DNA of 64,000 bases from Pseudogymnoascus destructans (lineage: Eukaryota; Ascomycota; Leotiomycetes; Thelebolales; Thelebolaceae), in contig NW_020167546.1 in the NCBI RefSeq assembly GCF_001641265.1, positions 62,001-126,000 of the forward strand, in the 5' to 3' direction. Shown one piece after another: positions 44,930-55,601 of this stretch. The position numbers and the translations under genes are program-made. The number at the start of each line of letters is the position of its first letter. Position 1 is the first letter of the stretch. The notes below the pieces were generated by a model that was not told the DNA's origin, ran no database searches, and saw only the letters and a program-made list of their open reading frames with translations.

Positions 44930-45275
44930 TGGGCCTCGAGGCAAATTTCCGACCGAGATGAGGGCAGTATAGGCAAAAGCACTGGAGCCAGCCATCCCCC
45001 GTTTCCAGGAAGCCGCTGTCGTAATCGAAGACACCAGGATGCCGCCGTTCGAGAGGCCCGATGCAGACTTCACAATCGACCAACCGTTTCGCGTTTCCAG
45101 GAAGCCGCCGTCGTGATCGAAGACACAGGATGCAGCCATTCGAGAGGCCCGAGGCAGATTTCTGAGGTCAGCCAACCGTCACCCGTTCCCATGAAGCTGT
45201 TGTCGTGATCGAGGACACAGGATGCGGCCTTTGGTATAAGAATCAACCAACCGTTACGCGTTTTTTATGGGCTTT
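44930..45275. repeat. GC-rich tandem repeat, unit about 90 bp, about 3 degenerate copies
   Basis: Units share gtttccaggaagccgc, gtcgtgatcgaagacacagg and gagaggcccgaggcagattt (copies around 44992, 45081 and 45172, with partial units at both ends). A related stretch occurs inverted at 49960-50130. No coding potential is convincing. Confidence 0.75.
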
Positions 45276-45632
45276 CAGGCTGCCACAAGCAGAGAGGGGC
45301 AAAGGGGGCGTCAGCTAGCCAATTATGTTTGCTCTGTAGGCGCTCATAAATCCATCATTTCCGAGCGCAGGGACTATAGCCACACAGAGGACAGGAAGCA
45401 GGAAACCGTGTTCAGGGGCTTGCAGGCCACACCCTACAGAGGACGGGAAGCAAGAAGCCGTGTTTTGCATAATTCTAAAAAAACAGTCTTTCGTGCCAAC
45501 AGAAACTGGGATCGGGAATCGGAGAACGAGAAAACCCGAAGCCAGGCATCAACTTTTGGGTTACTAGCTCCGGAAAAACTGACGAAAAGCAGCACCAGTT
45601 CTTGTAACCCGTTACGGGTTTCCTATATAAAG
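45276..45632. other. Intergenic with a short direct repeat, upstream of tRNA-Asp
   Basis: Two diverged copies of cacagaggacaggaagcagg / tacagaggacgggaagcaag lie near 45384 and 45437. A TATATAA sequence lies at about 45624-45630, right before the tRNA. Confidence 0.5.
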
Positions 45633-45714
45633 TCTTTGATGGTCTAACGGTCATGATTTCCGCTTGTCATTCGACAAAGCGCGGGAGACCGGGGTTCGAC
45701 TCCCCGTCAGAGAG
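45633..45714 (+). tRNA. tRNA-Asp (anticodon GTC) with 10-base intron
   Basis: The 7-bp acceptor stem pairs 45633-45639 with 45707-45713 (one G-T), discriminator G45714. The T arm is cgggg/ccccg around ttcgact. Anticodon stem tccgc (45659-45663) pairs with gcggg (45681-45685). The loop reads TT-GTC-A then C, with a 10-base intron (45670-45679) at the canonical 37/38 position. Mature length is 72 nt. A box tggtctaacgg and B box ggttcgactcc are both present. Confidence 0.88.
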
Positions 45715-45748
45715 TAACTTTGTCTCTCTGAGCTCATGCTTAGATATG

Positions 45749-45774
45749 TTTTTTGTCCTTTTTTGTCCTTTTTT
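45749..45774 (+). terminator. RNA polymerase III T-run terminator(s) after tRNA-Asp
   Basis: Three T6 runs at 45749, 45759 and 45769, separated by gtcc, start 35 bases after the tRNA. There is no earlier run of four Ts. Confidence 0.6.
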
Positions 45775-46751
45775 GTCGTACGCGTGTATAAATTCGCATT
45801 CTTGGCATTTCCGACTCTGTTTATCCGCTTGTCTTTAACTACTGTGGTCCCAATCGCCATTCAACGCGGGTATATCACCCATCTCGATCCCCTTTCCCCA
45901 CCCCCACCCCTCTGTCGCGGCAATTGCTTCGCGATAAGGCATTTCAAAACAGCATCTAAACACGACAACAGCGCGTCTGTTTCGTGACATCTCTTTGACA
46001 GCCCAAGCGAGTAGAGCCGGCGTCCTTCTAGTCGTGTTCTTGGTGCTGATCTCTCCACGCGACCACGATAAACGAATTGTTTCAACAGCCAACGATTGGC
46101 CCGGACACAGCGGCACCAAAACAAATTCTTGGCCATCCGCTCCCCGCCAATCGTTCGGGAAGCTCAAGCCCCCAACTCCCCCCGGCATACAGCTTCTCCG
46201 TTTCAACTCTTCCAGCCATACACCGACCTCATCGCCGTCTGTCGCGTCTAAAAGGCGCATCGCGACCGCGACATAGTCGCGTTCTTGTGCAGCAACACCC
46301 TGCATCCTCTGTCCATCTATGTGCATCCACCATCGTCGTCCCGCCCTGCACCTACATTCTGGTCACCGTTCACCACCATAATGACTCACTCTCATCATGG
46401 CGATCCGTAGAATCTCCTCTTTTCACTCTGTTTCAAGCCATTTTCGTGATTTGCCCTCTGCGCGATCGCGATGTGAGGCGGCGCATGAATATAACGAAGG
46501 TAGGTGGCTGGTCCGGTAGGTTTTCCCTCTTGTGCTTCTTCTCACCCCTCAGAATACCCTCATTGCATTCATTGCTGTTGTTGACCAACTCAATGAGAAT
46601 CTTCTTGCACTGCATTTCGCTGTATTCCCGACCACATTATATGCATTTCTAATTGACAATCTCCACTCTTCGAATCTCTCTGATTCTGCCTTCTTATATC
46701 GCTTTTCAACCCCGCCATTGGCCTCGCTTTGGGTCGATCTGTGTCTTGGCC
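45775..46751. other. Upstream region / probable 5' UTR of the F-box gene
   Basis: No supported gene. The region is pyrimidine-rich with repeated short open frames on both strands that lack family content. Confidence 0.45.
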
Positions 46752-48998
46752 ATGGCCTTTTCGAACCCCCTCTTCTTTCAGATATGGCGAGATGAGAAGA
46801 TCAATCGCCAGCTACTATCCCATTTGGACGATGACAACCTCTGCGCTCTCCGCCTCACAAACACGGCGTGCTCGAACATCGTGACAAGGCCTCTCTTTGC
46901 GCGGATTCACCTAACCTTCACCCCGAGCGCATTGTCCCGGCCTTCTCGCATGGAAGCATTGGCCCGCATCGGTCACCATGTCGGCCATCTGACCTTCTCA
47001 ATGCCACACACGGAATCAACCTTTCTTCCTCCGCTTCTGAATCCCGTCACTGGCCGAGAAGTCAACTTTCTCTACACGCCGCACACATCGCTTGCCTCGG
47101 AAACTGAGAGGCCAAAGTATGGCACACATGAGCTGGCAGACTATCTCACCCAGCAGTACCCTCCAATCTTCCATGCAGCGACGAATGTTCCTGCATTCAT
47201 CCGTGCATTAGGTTGCATGCCCAACCTTCGCCACCTCAGCGTTTCGTGCCCTGGCCAGGAGCCATGCCAGCGATACCGTCGCTCTGCTGTGGACTACGCA
47301 CTCATCAGTCTGCGGATTGCAATTGAGCGCGCTGGCCTGACGCAACTCGAGAAGCTCTCGCTAGCGGTCCACCCTGCTGCACTTCTCTACCTGCACCCGA
47401 CGCCAAACTTTGGCGCGTCACCATCCGGCCTTCGCCGCTGGCGACAGATCCGAAATCTAAAGATGTCAATTGATTCCTGGACATTCGAAAATTCGCGTGC
47501 AGACCATCTAAAGCTATTGACAAACTACATCCGCATTTTCTCTGGTAGCCTTGAGAAGCTCACCTTCCATTGGTATGGCCAACGCGGTCCCTGTCCATTG
47601 ACCCTCAACGACTCGAGTCGCCCGCCGTCCCCAAGTTCAGCCACAAAGCTTTTCGCTGAGATCACGTCGCCAATGTCACCACTCCCGGAAACCCCACCTC
47701 CCCCACCACTTCACTTCCCTCAGCTTCGTCGTATATTTGTGAGGAATGCATGGGTTGCTGCCGAGCAAGTATCTTCTCTCGTCAGTAAACACGGGTCAAG
47801 CCTCCGGACCATCGATTTCGATAACGTGACCCTGACATCTGGATCTTGGGACGAGGCTCTGGCGCCGCTGAATGATCTGGCAACCAAAGAAGGGATCTGG
47901 GAGGCTCGACACAGTGGCTCGAGCTCTGGTGTTGGCTTTGGCTCCCCGCCACGAAGCCACATGGATGACGATGTATTTGACAATTCTAGCTTCCGCAACA
48001 GCTCAGGCCTCTTCGTTCAGGGTGAGCTCGGCACAGCTCCGTGTAGTACACATCTGCATAAACGCGTTCGGAAACGCCGTCGTGCATACCGCCGCGCAGC
48101 TACCCCATCGCCGCCGCCAACTCTCCGTCGCCAGGCTTCGTCCCTCCTTGACCGCCTCAAGCAAAGCGCTATGGAAGCCTCGCAGAGCACATTCTTTTCC
48201 CGCTTTATTCATAACGAGAATAGCTCGAGCAGCCTTGGCCTCGCCATCTCAGAACCTGTCGCCAGGTCGCCACCCCACAACCGCAAAATGCCCCCAGTCC
48301 CGGAACAGCACTCGCGGTCGCCGTCGCATAACCGAGAGATACCACCAATCCCGGAGCAGCCGTCTGTGCCAGAACTGTCGCATCCATCCGCCGTACTGCA
48401 GCCAGCTACAAATACCCCACCGACGAGGCTTTCAACTCCTCCACGTCCACCGACGCCGGTTAAGCGCTTGTCACCACTATTACCAGCGACGACATTCGTA
48501 CCTGAGGGGCGAGCCCCATCACCAAAGAACGTGCAACCACTCCGACGCTCCCCACCTGAATCTGCATCGACCCAGTCCACTAGCAGCCACCACCAATTCC
48601 CCGAATCGTCACCTCCCAAGCGCTCTCCACACACACCTGATCCCCATCACACACCCTGGCCTTCCGCCATGGCACTCAAGCCTCAGCCACTGAACCCTGC
48701 TGTGCGCGGTGTGCAGCGCAATATTCAGCTCGAGACTCACCACCAAGACATCGCAGACGACGCCGAGAAGCGCATCCACGCGCTTCGCCAGGGGCGCGAG
48801 GCTATCCTGGAGCGTCTCGGGAAGCAGTTCACGGCGAGGAGTTCCGCTGCTGCTTCTATTGGCGATAGACAGGTGCAGAGGGAGGTGAAGTTGAATATGA
48901 TGACTGGTGGGGTGGGGTTGAGGGCTATTGGAGATGGGATGAGCATAGGCATGGGGATGCAGAAGGGGATGATGGTGCCGCTGATGATTTTTAGATAG
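46752..48998 (+). CDS. F-box domain protein with proline-rich tail
   Basis: Single-exon gene of 748 aa. The start at 46752 (ggccATGGCC) has a strong context; the open frame extends further upstream but without similarity or a better start. The F-box is at about residues 5-45 (FFQIWRDEKINRQLLSHLDD, DNLCALRLTNTACSNI). Next comes a leucine-rich region with PAFIRALGCMPNLRHLSVSC and QLEKLSLAVHPAALLYLHP. From about 290 it is Pro/Ser-rich, including SPLPETPPPPPLHFP and tandem RSPPHNRKMPPVPEQ / RSPSHNREIPPIPEQ units. A helical C-terminus follows (HHQDIADDAEKRIHALRQGR). Expected role: substrate adaptor of an SCF ubiquitin ligase; the target is unknown. The frame is intact over 2.2 kb and GC-rich, so the gene is probably functional. 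Confidence 0.85.
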   Translation: MAFSNPLFFQIWRDEKINRQLLSHLDDDNLCALRLTNTACSNIVTRPLFARIHLTFTPSALSRPSRMEALARIGHHVGHLTFSMPHTESTFLPPLLNPVTGREVNFLYTPHTSLASETERPKYGTHELADYLTQQYPPIFHAATNVPAFIRALGCMPNLRHLSVSCPGQEPCQRYRRSAVDYALISLRIAIERAGLTQLEKLSLAVHPAALLYLHPTPNFGASPSGLRRWRQIRNLKMSIDSWTFENSRADHLKLLTNYIRIFSGSLEKLTFHWYGQRGPCPLTLNDSSRPPSPSSATKLFAEITSPMSPLPETPPPPPLHFPQLRRIFVRNAWVAAEQVSSLVSKHGSSLRTIDFDNVTLTSGSWDEALAPLNDLATKEGIWEARHSGSSSGVGFGSPPRSHMDDDVFDNSSFRNSSGLFVQGELGTAPCSTHLHKRVRKRRRAYRRAATPSPPPTLRRQASSLLDRLKQSAMEASQSTFFSRFIHNENSSSSLGLAISEPVARSPPHNRKMPPVPEQHSRSPSHNREIPPIPEQPSVPELSHPSAVLQPATNTPPTRLSTPPRPPTPVKRLSPLLPATTFVPEGRAPSPKNVQPLRRSPPESASTQSTSSHHQFPESSPPKRSPHTPDPHHTPWPSAMALKPQPLNPAVRGVQRNIQLETHHQDIADDAEKRIHALRQGREAILERLGKQFTARSSAAASIGDRQVQREVKLNMMTGGVGLRAIGDGMSIGMGMQKGMMVPLMIFR

Positions 48999-49325
48999 GC
49001 GGTGTGCCTGTTGTTTGTTGATTTTGGTGGGTGCTGATGGGTGTTTGGGTATACGGTGGTTAAACTACGCAAGCAGGAGGATTTGGGGCAGGGGTTAAGG
49101 GGCATGATGGTCTATCTTTATCATGTTTTGTTTTATTGTTTTAAGGTGTGAAGTACGATCATGACAGTTATGAACTGGATGAGATTACGGGATGATATAC
49201 GACTATCAGACGACGTTCGCTTCATGTGCCACGATTTATTTTTTATTTATTTATATTATCAATGATTTCTTATATAACAGGACGGATTTTTTATCTTGGT
49301 GGTGAGTCTTCTAGCTATTTAATCA
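48999..49325. other. 3' flank of the F-box gene
   Basis: G-rich then AT-rich sequence; nothing recognised. Confidence 0.5.
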
Positions 49326-49430
49326 ATTAAAGAAGGGCATATTCAAAGTATTCGAGCAAGTGTAATGTCATACGATGTCCTATATACAACTCTCTATAGA
49401 CGGTTGAATAGAGTAGTTTCCTAACGTGAT
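49326..49430 (+). pseudogene. Short Fot1/pogo transposase N-terminal relic
   Basis: The plus strand reads IKEGHIQSIRASVMSYDVLY then TTLYRRLNRVVS. This aligns with the psq helix-turn-helix in the relic at 6660-6760 (IKQGTCQTIQAAAVSYDVPY TTL, in two adjoining parts). The rest of the gene is not readable. Confidence 0.5.
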
Positions 49431-50322
49431 TCCAGGTAGAAACCTCCGAGACTGATACTTCTACGGCTGAGGTGTTAGAGAGGCCTAAGGGGACGGATCC
49501 TAAGACTGGGCGGAGCGTTCGGGTAAAGAAAAACCTTCGGGCGAGGAAAGAAATTTAGGAGAGGAAAGACATGATATTGTACAGGGCATAGTTAGACCTT
49601 CATGGCAATTACGAGCTATTTTAGGGGAACTCGATCTATCCATGCAAGCTCTACGCTTCCAGTCCGAGCCCACAATATAGCAAGCAAATCATTTTCTCTG
49701 CTCCATTTTTATCCTGAGACGCCCCTTTAATTCTTGCCGAATAGCTTAATCCGCTCTCTATGATAGTGCCCACGGCAGCTATATTTACAGAAAGTTCCAT
49801 GCACTAGAACACCAAGACATGGCTTCATGGATTCAACTTAATTCTCTCATTTAAAGTACGGCATTTCTAATATTAGCCGTTATCCTTATCTCTCCGCTTC
49901 TAATACCTATGGTCGCTCTCGCGCCAAGACCACCACCAAAACCGTCCCCCGTTGTCAGCCTTCCGCTTCCCTGTTCCTGCATCCTGTATCTTCGATCATG
50001 ACAGCGGCTTCGTGGAAACGGGAGATGGTCAGCTGGCTTCGATGCTTTGACCTCTACTGCCTTCTTCTTGTTCGGAGGGCCAGAGGTCAATTACCCTGAA
50101 TCCTGTGTCCGCGATGACGACAGTCAGTTATTAGTATCCAGAATACAGTCATCCGCGTTGTGCTAGAAAGTATAAAATGGCAGATGATGTCTTCGAAAAC
50201 TGCTGAATTACTGCAACACAAGAAGAATATCGCGTACGCAACATATCACGACGATAACCTATCTCCAACCATAAATTGAACAGATTGCTGGCCAATCTTC
50301 ATCAAGCAGCCATCAAGCAGAA
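49431..50322. other. Non-coding, with inverted copy of the 44.9-kb repeat
   Basis: No gene. 49960-50040 is an inverted diverged copy of the GC-rich repeat unit (catcctgtatcttcgatcat, cagcggcttcgtggaaacgg). A second partial unit lies at 50092-50130. 50210-50320 looks like a normal leader before the ATG at 50323. Confidence 0.5.
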
Positions 50323-52533
50323 ATGGCATCTATGGGTGTAGCTACGACGGCTGGTCAAGTCACCGGAGGTGGAGGAGCTCAAGCTGGAGGAGATCAGACC
50401 AGTGGGGGTCAAACCGGCGAACTTCAAATCAAAGACAGCTATGTCGCCAAGCCACCGTCGCGCTTGCCTATTCCAGATGTCTTAGATAAATCTCACTTAT
50501 CTGAAATTGAGAAATTCAACGAGGAGGACCACAAGTTCTGGACGATTCAATATGGAGCTGCCCGAGGTTTCCAAGCAACTCAAGCCAAAGTGCTCCACAC
50601 ACTCGAAACAGAAGAACTGGAGAGACAGAAAGATATTAAGGCATTTCAGACAGCTCCTAAGGAGCTCCTCACTGGTCCTACAGATTCCGCAAGACAATTA
50701 CGTTTGCAGTTCAAAGAGCAAGTGGCTAAACTAGAGGAGGTCAACAACGCCATTGCTTCAACAAATCTAGCCGCAGATCGGGATGAGTTCTTTGGACAAG
50801 TTCGTACATACTTGTTAATAGAGCCAAAGCTCAACGACCAATATGACTTCGAGTCAATAGTGACTACAACCCTGCATTACAGCGTTCACTGGCAAAACCA
50901 TACTGCAAAGACTTTGAACTTCAGCACTACCACCTCAATTATATGAAAGCCACGGAAGGCGGCGCACGTGATTCATCTATTGAGACTAGAATTCTTGACG
51001 AGTTGACTAATATTAATGACGATATTGACGATTTGGTGCGGACGGCATCCAGAGAGCGCCAAGTGGCAGAACGAAAAAACGAGGAGCAAGAGTTGAAAAG
51101 GAGCCAAGACGGAAAGATCAGCAAAAAGCAAAAGAAGAATCTCGACCAAAAGTACAAGTTGGCGGTGAACAAAATTGAGGTCTCTTGCTTGGTATATGTT
51201 CCTAATGAAGGAGAGGATGATTATACTCTAGGGGAGGAGAACGACGATGATTTTGACACTGAATCACTCATGTCAGGCGTTGACGATAAACCGTATATCG
51301 AGCAGCCTGGAGATGGTGAGGGTGGCGAATCTGAAAAGCAACCGCTACCAAAAGAGATCTATGAGATTCGTTCCAGAATGGGTGGTCGCGATGGACCCCT
51401 TTTCCACCATGTAGACGCTAAATTACGTGGAGAAAGAAACAATGAAGCAGAGGAAAAGCTTAAGAGTTTAGCAAGCGAGGTGGACAAATTCTGCGAACTC
51501 AAAGGTATCAGCCTATGCGTTAGACGACAGCCAAATTGATGCTTTCTGTGGCATGATAGTGGAAGTTAATGCATCCTTAGTGTTGCTAAAGGCTAACCTT
51601 AGCGACACAAACGCCCAGAGTCAATTCAAGCTTTTGAGAAGTCGTGCCGCTCTTTTCATACAATAGCATCAATGGCCAGAGGCGTTTCTGGATACATTTG
51701 TCCCAACTGAGGATGAGATTGTACAAATGGTACAGAAAGAGCAAGGGGCAGTTCTGAAAGCTCAGCAAAAGAAAGAGGCAGCTCTGAAAGCTCAGCAAGA
51801 GAAAGAGGCAGCTCTGAAAGCTCAGCAAGAGAAAGATGCAGCTCTGAAAGCTCAGGCAGCTCAAACTAGTGCAGAGGCACCTCCGCTTGAAGACACGGAT
51901 GAACAGTGCATTATATCTGTTTCTATACCAGGGGTAGTAGTTGAGGAAGAAGATGGCATTTTGCGACACAAGAGAGTCTCTGGCATTCGTAAGAGTGGAC
52001 TAGGCAGACACGACCTGTTCCTTAAGAGTCATGGAACCAACCCAAATTTTAAAAATTGTTTTATTTTTGAGCTCGTTCCCGCTAAAATGTTCTGTGGCGT
52101 TCTTGAAGAGTACACAGAGATGCATGGGTACAACCCGATTGTCAGTGCAAGCCGCGATGACCTAAAGGGTCAATCTTGGAGAAAAGTATTGATTGGTGGT
52201 GTTGCATATTCTCAGCGCAATCCTGAAAAAAAGTACAAGATCCAGGCTACTACCTTAGGCTTAAATTTCCTACAACTGCTTTCATGTGGGTTGTCGAGGT
52301 ATCCTCACAAGACAATTCAGCGAATCCGTGGTCACGACGGCGATCACTCGATACATGATAAGACCGTCTATTTAAACCCGGCTATTAGTAATTTGTGGCC
52401 TCTTGTTATGGAGAGAAGAATACAAAACCAGGGAAGGGGGCAGAGACAGTTAGAAGCCAGATCACATAAGAAGATGTTCTCTCTTTCATCATCTAAACCT
52501 AACCTAAGTAGATCAAAGCAACATCCAACTTAG
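50323..52533 (+). pseudogene. Unrecognised large gene, frameshifted, coiled-coil with 10-residue repeats
   Basis: One long reading can be followed through three frames. 50323-50880: MASMGVATTAGQVTGGGGAQ, LPIPDVLDKSHLSEIEKFNE. A shift near 50885 leads to AKPYCKDFELQHYHLNYMKA and acidic/basic helices (SRERQVAERKNEEQELKRSQ) to 51500. After a second shift near 51505 the text continues ALDDSQIDAFCGMIVEVNAS to a TAG at 51664-51666. It then goes on through four tandem 30-bp units (51755-51859, about ALKAQQEKEA each) to a globular end (KNCFIFELVPAKMFCGVLEE, YNPIVSASRDDLKGQSWRKV). I know no family for it. Length if intact is about 735 aa. It is AT-rich like the surrounding TE zone. It may be a host gene or part of an unknown element. 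Confidence 0.5.
51755..51859. repeat. 30-bp coding tandem repeat, about 3.5 copies
   Basis: Unit gctctgaaagctcagcaaga plus gaaagaggca, with single-base variants. It encodes an Ala/Lys/Gln/Glu helix repeated in register with a coiled coil. Confidence 0.9.
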
Positions 52534-52748
52534 TTCAAGTACACTGCAATGCCTAACATCCGACGAAAATGAAAAGGAGTGCAAGGAGAGAGTGAAACGC
52601 CGCAAAAAACTACGCAAAACAACAACTACTTTAATGAATAAGATAGGTCGACTTAGCAATGCAACAGGCCTTTGGGCGGTGTTTGCCTCATACGACCCAG
52701 AAAGAAAGGAGCATAGTGCCATAATTTTCAATCACCACACACTAGGGG
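52534..52748 (+). other. Small open frame resembling a MADS-like segment
   Basis: In a frame shifted by one from the preceding gene, the text DENEKECKERVKRRKKLRKT, TTTLMNKIGRLSNATGLWAV and FASYDPERKEH runs to a stop at the LTR tip. The spacing (KRRKKL..K...l..L....v.a.f....) resembles the short MADS-like domains found in many fungal proteins. No ATG at a sensible place and no full domain, so this is a suggestion only. Confidence 0.3.
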
Positions 52749-52786
52749 TGTAACGCTGACTTCTAAACGATAGAAGACACAGAGGT
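52749..52786 (+). repeat. 38-base LTR tip matching the LTR at 28306
   Basis: Begins TGTAACGCTGAC and matches 28306-28343 except for one base. Similarity ends abruptly on both sides. Confidence 0.75.
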
Positions 52787-52791
52787 GATCC

Positions 52792-53396
52792 ATGAAGGGG
52801 AAGTTGAAAGGTGCTGTTTCTTTCCTAAACTGCCTTGGTCACAGACTAGATGAAGAGGACTTCGACACAGTGCTACTCTCACTTCGAACCATGTATGATG
52901 ACATTCGAGAAACTTCATGGGACACCTGGGCAGCTGTGTTTACAGCAGCAGATTTCTTACATGAGGAATATCAAAATGATGACACCTTAAAGATGATCAG
53001 AAGGATACGGCATGGAGCTGTTTCTAAACGGCAACAAATAATGGGTCAGAGTGCTTCAAATGGTCAGTGGAGTAACGCCTACCTTCTATTAAATCAGTTA
53101 CAGGGGTATTATAAACTGGAGAAGCATCATGAAAGGAGGAAGAGGATGAATTTCCACCATCTTCAAGCGAAGCATTTTGAAAGAACGAAGAAACTTAACG
53201 ATGACCTGGCTGAAGTGCTTCAGGCAACGCTCTGTCTTGCTATCCAGGAACATCAATGGGCCAATGTCTCCTATCAAGTATTTCAACTCTTGACGCTAAA
53301 TACAGATGGCTGCAATGGAGTCATCCACGATGGGCCGCTGCATGTGGGCGTTCCTTCAACGTGTTGCGTCAATGCAGATGTCTACGATCTAGTACG
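52792..53396 (+). pseudogene. Unrecognised gene fragment
   Basis: Open frame of about 200 residues: MKGKLKGAVSFLNCLGHRLD, EEDFDTVLLSLRTMYDDIRE, QWSNAYLLLNQLQGYYKLEK, ERTKKLNDDLAEVLQATLCL. It is helical and charged, with no family known to me. It lies between an LTR tip and the chitinase fragment, with both ends abrupt, so it is probably a piece of a larger gene. Its true C-terminal border is near 53396. Confidence 0.35.
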
Positions 53397-53938
53397 TGTA
53401 TCAATTATGAATAGTTAATGATAGCTGAGATGGACCAATACGTCGATTTCTGGAACCTTATGGCATATGATTATGTCTGGTCTGGGAGTCCACAGACAGG
53501 CCACCAAGCAAACCTTTTCCCTGTGAACGATGGCTCGACACCATTTGATACACTAACTGCTGTCAACTATTACATTTCTTAAGGTGTTGCACCGCAAAAT
53601 ATAGTACTTGGTATTCCTATATATGGCCGTGCTTTTGATTCAACCGCCGGTGCTGGATCACCATTCGTTGGCATCAGCCTGGGAACCTGGGAGCCAGGCA
53701 TTTATGATTTTAAAGACTTGCCTTTAATAGGGGCCAAAGAGCAATTTGACAGCAAGCTAGGAGTAAGCTATAGCTATGATGCTATGAAGAGAGACTTTAT
53801 TAGCTATGATAATATTGCAATGGTAAATCAAAAGGCAGTGTGGATCCAAGAAAAGGAGCTTGGTGGCGCCATGTGGTGGGAGAGCAGCGCCGATGCCTTG
53901 GAAAGCAAGAGCCTAATTAGGAGTGTCTACTACAGCAA
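53397..53938 (+). pseudogene. GH18 chitinase, C-terminal half
   Basis: Reads MIAEMDQYVDFWNLMAYDYV, then GVAPQNIVLGIPIYGRAFDS, GTWEPGIYDFKDLPL, SYDAMKRDFISYDN and LGGAMWWESSADA. These are barrel strands 6-8 of a family 18 chitinase, including the M-A-Y-D and terminal Trp motifs. A TAA at 53580-53582 interrupts it, and a one-base loss near 53405 affects the SNY segment at the start. It begins at the point where the N-terminal half at 59312-59582 ends. The right end is cut by a truncated hAT transposon. Confidence 0.8.
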
Positions 53939-55601
53939 TATAGACTGGTGATCTCTCTGTTAAGCTGTAGTATTTGTCTAATTTGACCCAGCCAGAGTTG
54001 CAACAAGGACTCATAAAGGGGTCATTGGCATATATACTCTTCGCAGTCTCAAACTGCTCAAGTAAGAAGTCCATTGTTGGCAACACTCTGTCAATAGTTG
54101 CATTATGACCTTCTGTAGCTAGTGTAGCATCATGAAAGAATAGCAAGAAGTCTTGAAGGTTTTGTAGATCTTGCCAGTCCTTTTCTAACAATAAGTCATC
54201 ATTGTTCTCTTGATATTGGTGACAGAAAAGGTTGATCGCAGTCTTAAGCTTCGTTGCAGTACTGATCATTGTATACCAAGAGTTCCAGCGAGTAGAGTTG
54301 TCTCGTACAAGGTTGCGGCCACCACTAAGCTCTCGGAAATTGGCTAATCATTGCGTGCTCCATTGAATATAAACTACAATATTATGTAGCTTTTCAAGAG
54401 GTCCCTTCTGTCGCCATTGTTGCATTTCAAGCTCTGTAGGTTTTGTTAACATACCAGTGTTATTCTCTTCTGCAAGAGCCTCATCGTTGGTGTGAAATAA
54501 GAAGGATTGAGCTGCCAGATTAATAATATGGCCGTTGCATCGAAGGCGGTGATGTCTTGCATTATAGACAATTTGGTATTGGTCAAATAGTACTATTTGT
54601 AGAGTAGTCAGGTATTGCAAACTATAATAAACCATATACATATAGAAAGACATACATGTAGAAAGAGCATCCATCATTGTATCATTGTTTCCTGCATTGT
54701 CCATAACAAAGTATCCGATTTTCCATAGTCGTTGATTACTTTCATAATAAGCTCGCTGATTCCAACCTAAAGATGTTAGCTGATTACTATAAATATTACT
54801 ATAAAGTTATTAACCTGTATGCTCGCCATCTAGTTCTTGTAATGCAAGAACAGAGTGTTCTAATTGGCCAGTTTCAGATATATAGTGTGCGATTATAACA
54901 AGAATTGCAAGAGAGTTGGGAGAAGTCCAGAGGTCAACTGTAAAGTGGGCTTTTGACAGGGCTGATTGTACATCGCGTTTGATCTGTTGCTTTTGAGCCT
55001 TGTATGTACGCAACGTCCAGGTCTGTATTGTTGGAATTGAGTTAGGTAGCCAGTTATCGATCTCTGGATTAAGGTAATGGAGTAATGCCCTAAATTCCAA
55101 TATTGTTGCCATACGGAAAGGGACTCCACAAGTTGTAATCCATCGTACATATAGCTGCTCAACAACAACAGGGTCTAAGGCTTCAGTTGCAACAGTAGAA
55201 AGACAGCGGTGTTTATGATTTATCTCTTTAGCTTTGTCGAAAGCTTCAGCAATATTTCTTTGAATTGAAGTAGTTCGAGATTCCTGAGTAGAGGATATAT
55301 CGATGTCGTGTTCTTTTAAGTGCCTTGTAATAATCTTTGTTCCGCCAGACTCAAGATACTCTTTTAGACAGTATCTACAATGCCATATTAACCTGCCCTG
55401 GTAGTTCCGAATGATATCGCAGCGGCTAACAGGTGTATGGTCCCAGACTTTCGAAAATCGTCTGCTTGCAGTTGTTGTTACAGAAACAGAGGGAGAGGAT
55501 AGCGTATGTTTAAGTACAGGTGAAGTCAGGGTTTCGAATCGTTCACTGACAAATAGCTCACTGTCGTGCTGTGACAGTATATCCGAAGGTTGTGAAGTCA
55601 T
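53939..55601 (-). pseudogene. hAT transposase (BED finger type), 3'-truncated with one stop
   Basis: Start ATG at 55601 (MTSQPSDILSQHDSELFVSE). A BED-type zinc finger follows (SKVWDHTP ... WHCRYCLKEYLESGGTKIIT RHL..H, in adjoining parts). Exon 1 ends at 54815; a 48-base intron (54814-54767) joins it to WNQRAYYESNQRLWKIGYF and the catalytic VMDNAGNNDTMM. Then comes HRLRCNGHIINLAAQSFLF, a TGA at 54348-54350 at a likely Arg codon, and GGRNLVRDNSTRWNSWYTM. Text ends at GWVKLDKYYSLTERSPVYIA near 53940. The C-terminal dimerisation region is lost. Confidence 0.8.
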
